Assembly: GCF_000220395.1 (NCBI RefSeq)
Contig: NW_004086430.1
Location: forward strand, 1-64,000
DNA length: 64,000 nt
Reading direction: 5' to 3'
Origin: Ichthyophthirius multifiliis
Lineage: Eukaryota > Ciliophora > Oligohymenophorea > Hymenostomatida
In this document: positions 63,470 to 64,000 of the stretch, piece after piece
Layout of the letters: each line of letters starts with the position of its first letter
Position numbering within the stretch: position 1 is the stretch's first letter
Notes under the pieces: model-generated
Database searches by the model: none
Seen by the model: the letters and a program-made list of their open reading frames with translations, nothing else
What the model was told of the DNA's origin: nothing
Made by a program: the position numbers and the translations under genes

Positions 63470-63835
63470 ATTATAAGAAATTATAGATCTACTTCCTATT
63501 CACTATTTTTATAACCTAATTTTTCTATTTACTATTATATATTTTTTCGTATAAGTATAAACCTTATCTACATTTCTTCAATAATGGAATTATTTATTTT
63601 CTTTCATCTCTTTTTTTTTATGCATATTTATTATACACGAGTTATATTTTTTATTTTTATTTTTTACTATTTTTTTTTGTATATGATGAGAAATTTTATG
63701 TCTTTTTTTCATGTTTTTGAATTATTATTTATTTATTTTCTATTTATACAGCAGATTGCTTCGAATATTATTTTTTAATGCGATATTTATGATTATTTTT
63801 ATTATAATAATTGTTTTTAGATTATAGGAAATTTA
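63470..63835 (-). CDS. Partial hypothetical gene near the right edge
   Basis: A minus-strand frame reads basic, protein-like sequence: KHEKKTQNFSSYTKKNSKKQ, then IQLVYNKYAQKKRDERKQII and PLLKKCRQGLYLYEKIYNSK. No start or stop was resolved; the frame stays open into the TA tract on the left. It could be an internal exon of a gene extending past either side. Family unknown. Confidence 0.35.
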
Positions 63836-64000
63836 TATTTATATAAAGTTTTAATTTAAACAATATATATTAAATCTATATTTTTATTAAATGATATATT
63901 TATATAAATTATATATTAATTAAATTTATTTTAATGATTATTTCGTAATTTAAATAGATTTTTATAATATTTGTAATAATATTAATTATTAATTAAATAA

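Noticed and set aside
63584-63778. Plus-strand hydrophobic frame at the right edge
   Set aside because: It is very rich in Phe/Ile/Tyr from T-runs; the opposite strand reads as a basic protein and is the better candidate.
1-64000. tRNA genes, CRISPR arrays, telomeric repeats
   Set aside because: I looked for GGTTCRANYCC-type B boxes, regularly spaced repeats and C4A2-type arrays and saw none.

Overview
The window looks like macronuclear DNA of a very AT-rich ciliate (oligohymenophorean; an Ichthyophthirius- or Tetrahymena-like species is my best guess, inferred only from sequence style). Every recognisable gene is full of in-frame TAA and TAG codons at places where relatives carry glutamine, and every one ends in TGA. 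Introns are short (about 43-230 bases), begin with GT and end with TAG or AAG. Intergenic DNA is almost pure A/T with many TA microsatellites. A translation with the standard code therefore misses nearly every gene here.

Layout. 1-7.2 kb: a doubtful decayed segment, an outer-dynein-arm docking-complex gene (ODAD1/CCDC63 type) and a TMEM33-like membrane gene. 7.2-7.45 kb: an island of higher GC that may be a structured RNA. 8.4-17.5 kb: a small membrane protein, a WD40 protein, a pseudokinase, one or two unknown genes, a ciliate-type TPR protein and an Asn-rich protein. 18.06-18.26 kb: a second GC-richer island resembling a shrunken 5S rRNA. 19.7-20.2 kb: a repeat-built metallothionein with a TGA..TCA palindromic element upstream. 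22-32 kb: a secreted EF-hand protein, MRE11, actin-capping protein alpha, coatomer zeta and a tubulin polyglutamylase-like TTLL enzyme. 32.7-46.5 kb: a LIN54/tesmin CXC-domain protein, a very long multi-exon surface-type protein, a glutamate-decarboxylase-like enzyme and a small, possibly GPI-anchored protein. 46.5-64 kb: AT desert, a third GC-richer RNA candidate, a small secreted protein, a long coiled-coil protein, a Ulp1-type SUMO protease, a short COG7-like protein, an RCC1-repeat protein with a coiled-coil continuation, and a partial gene at the right edge.

The genes do not form one pathway. They are ordinary single-gene eukaryotic units, often convergent with short gaps (MRE11/CAPZA 144 bases, WD40/pseudokinase 41 bases). 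Several serve cilia and cytoskeleton (docking complex, TTLL, CAPZA), membrane traffic (COPZ, COG7-like) and nuclear work (MRE11, LIN54, Ulp1). I found no CRISPR array, no tRNA, no intact transposon and no virus-like element. The most interesting leads are the three GC-richer non-coding islands and the metallothionein locus. Some genes need a frame change at a homopolymer or TA repeat; these may be assembly errors and are flagged individually.
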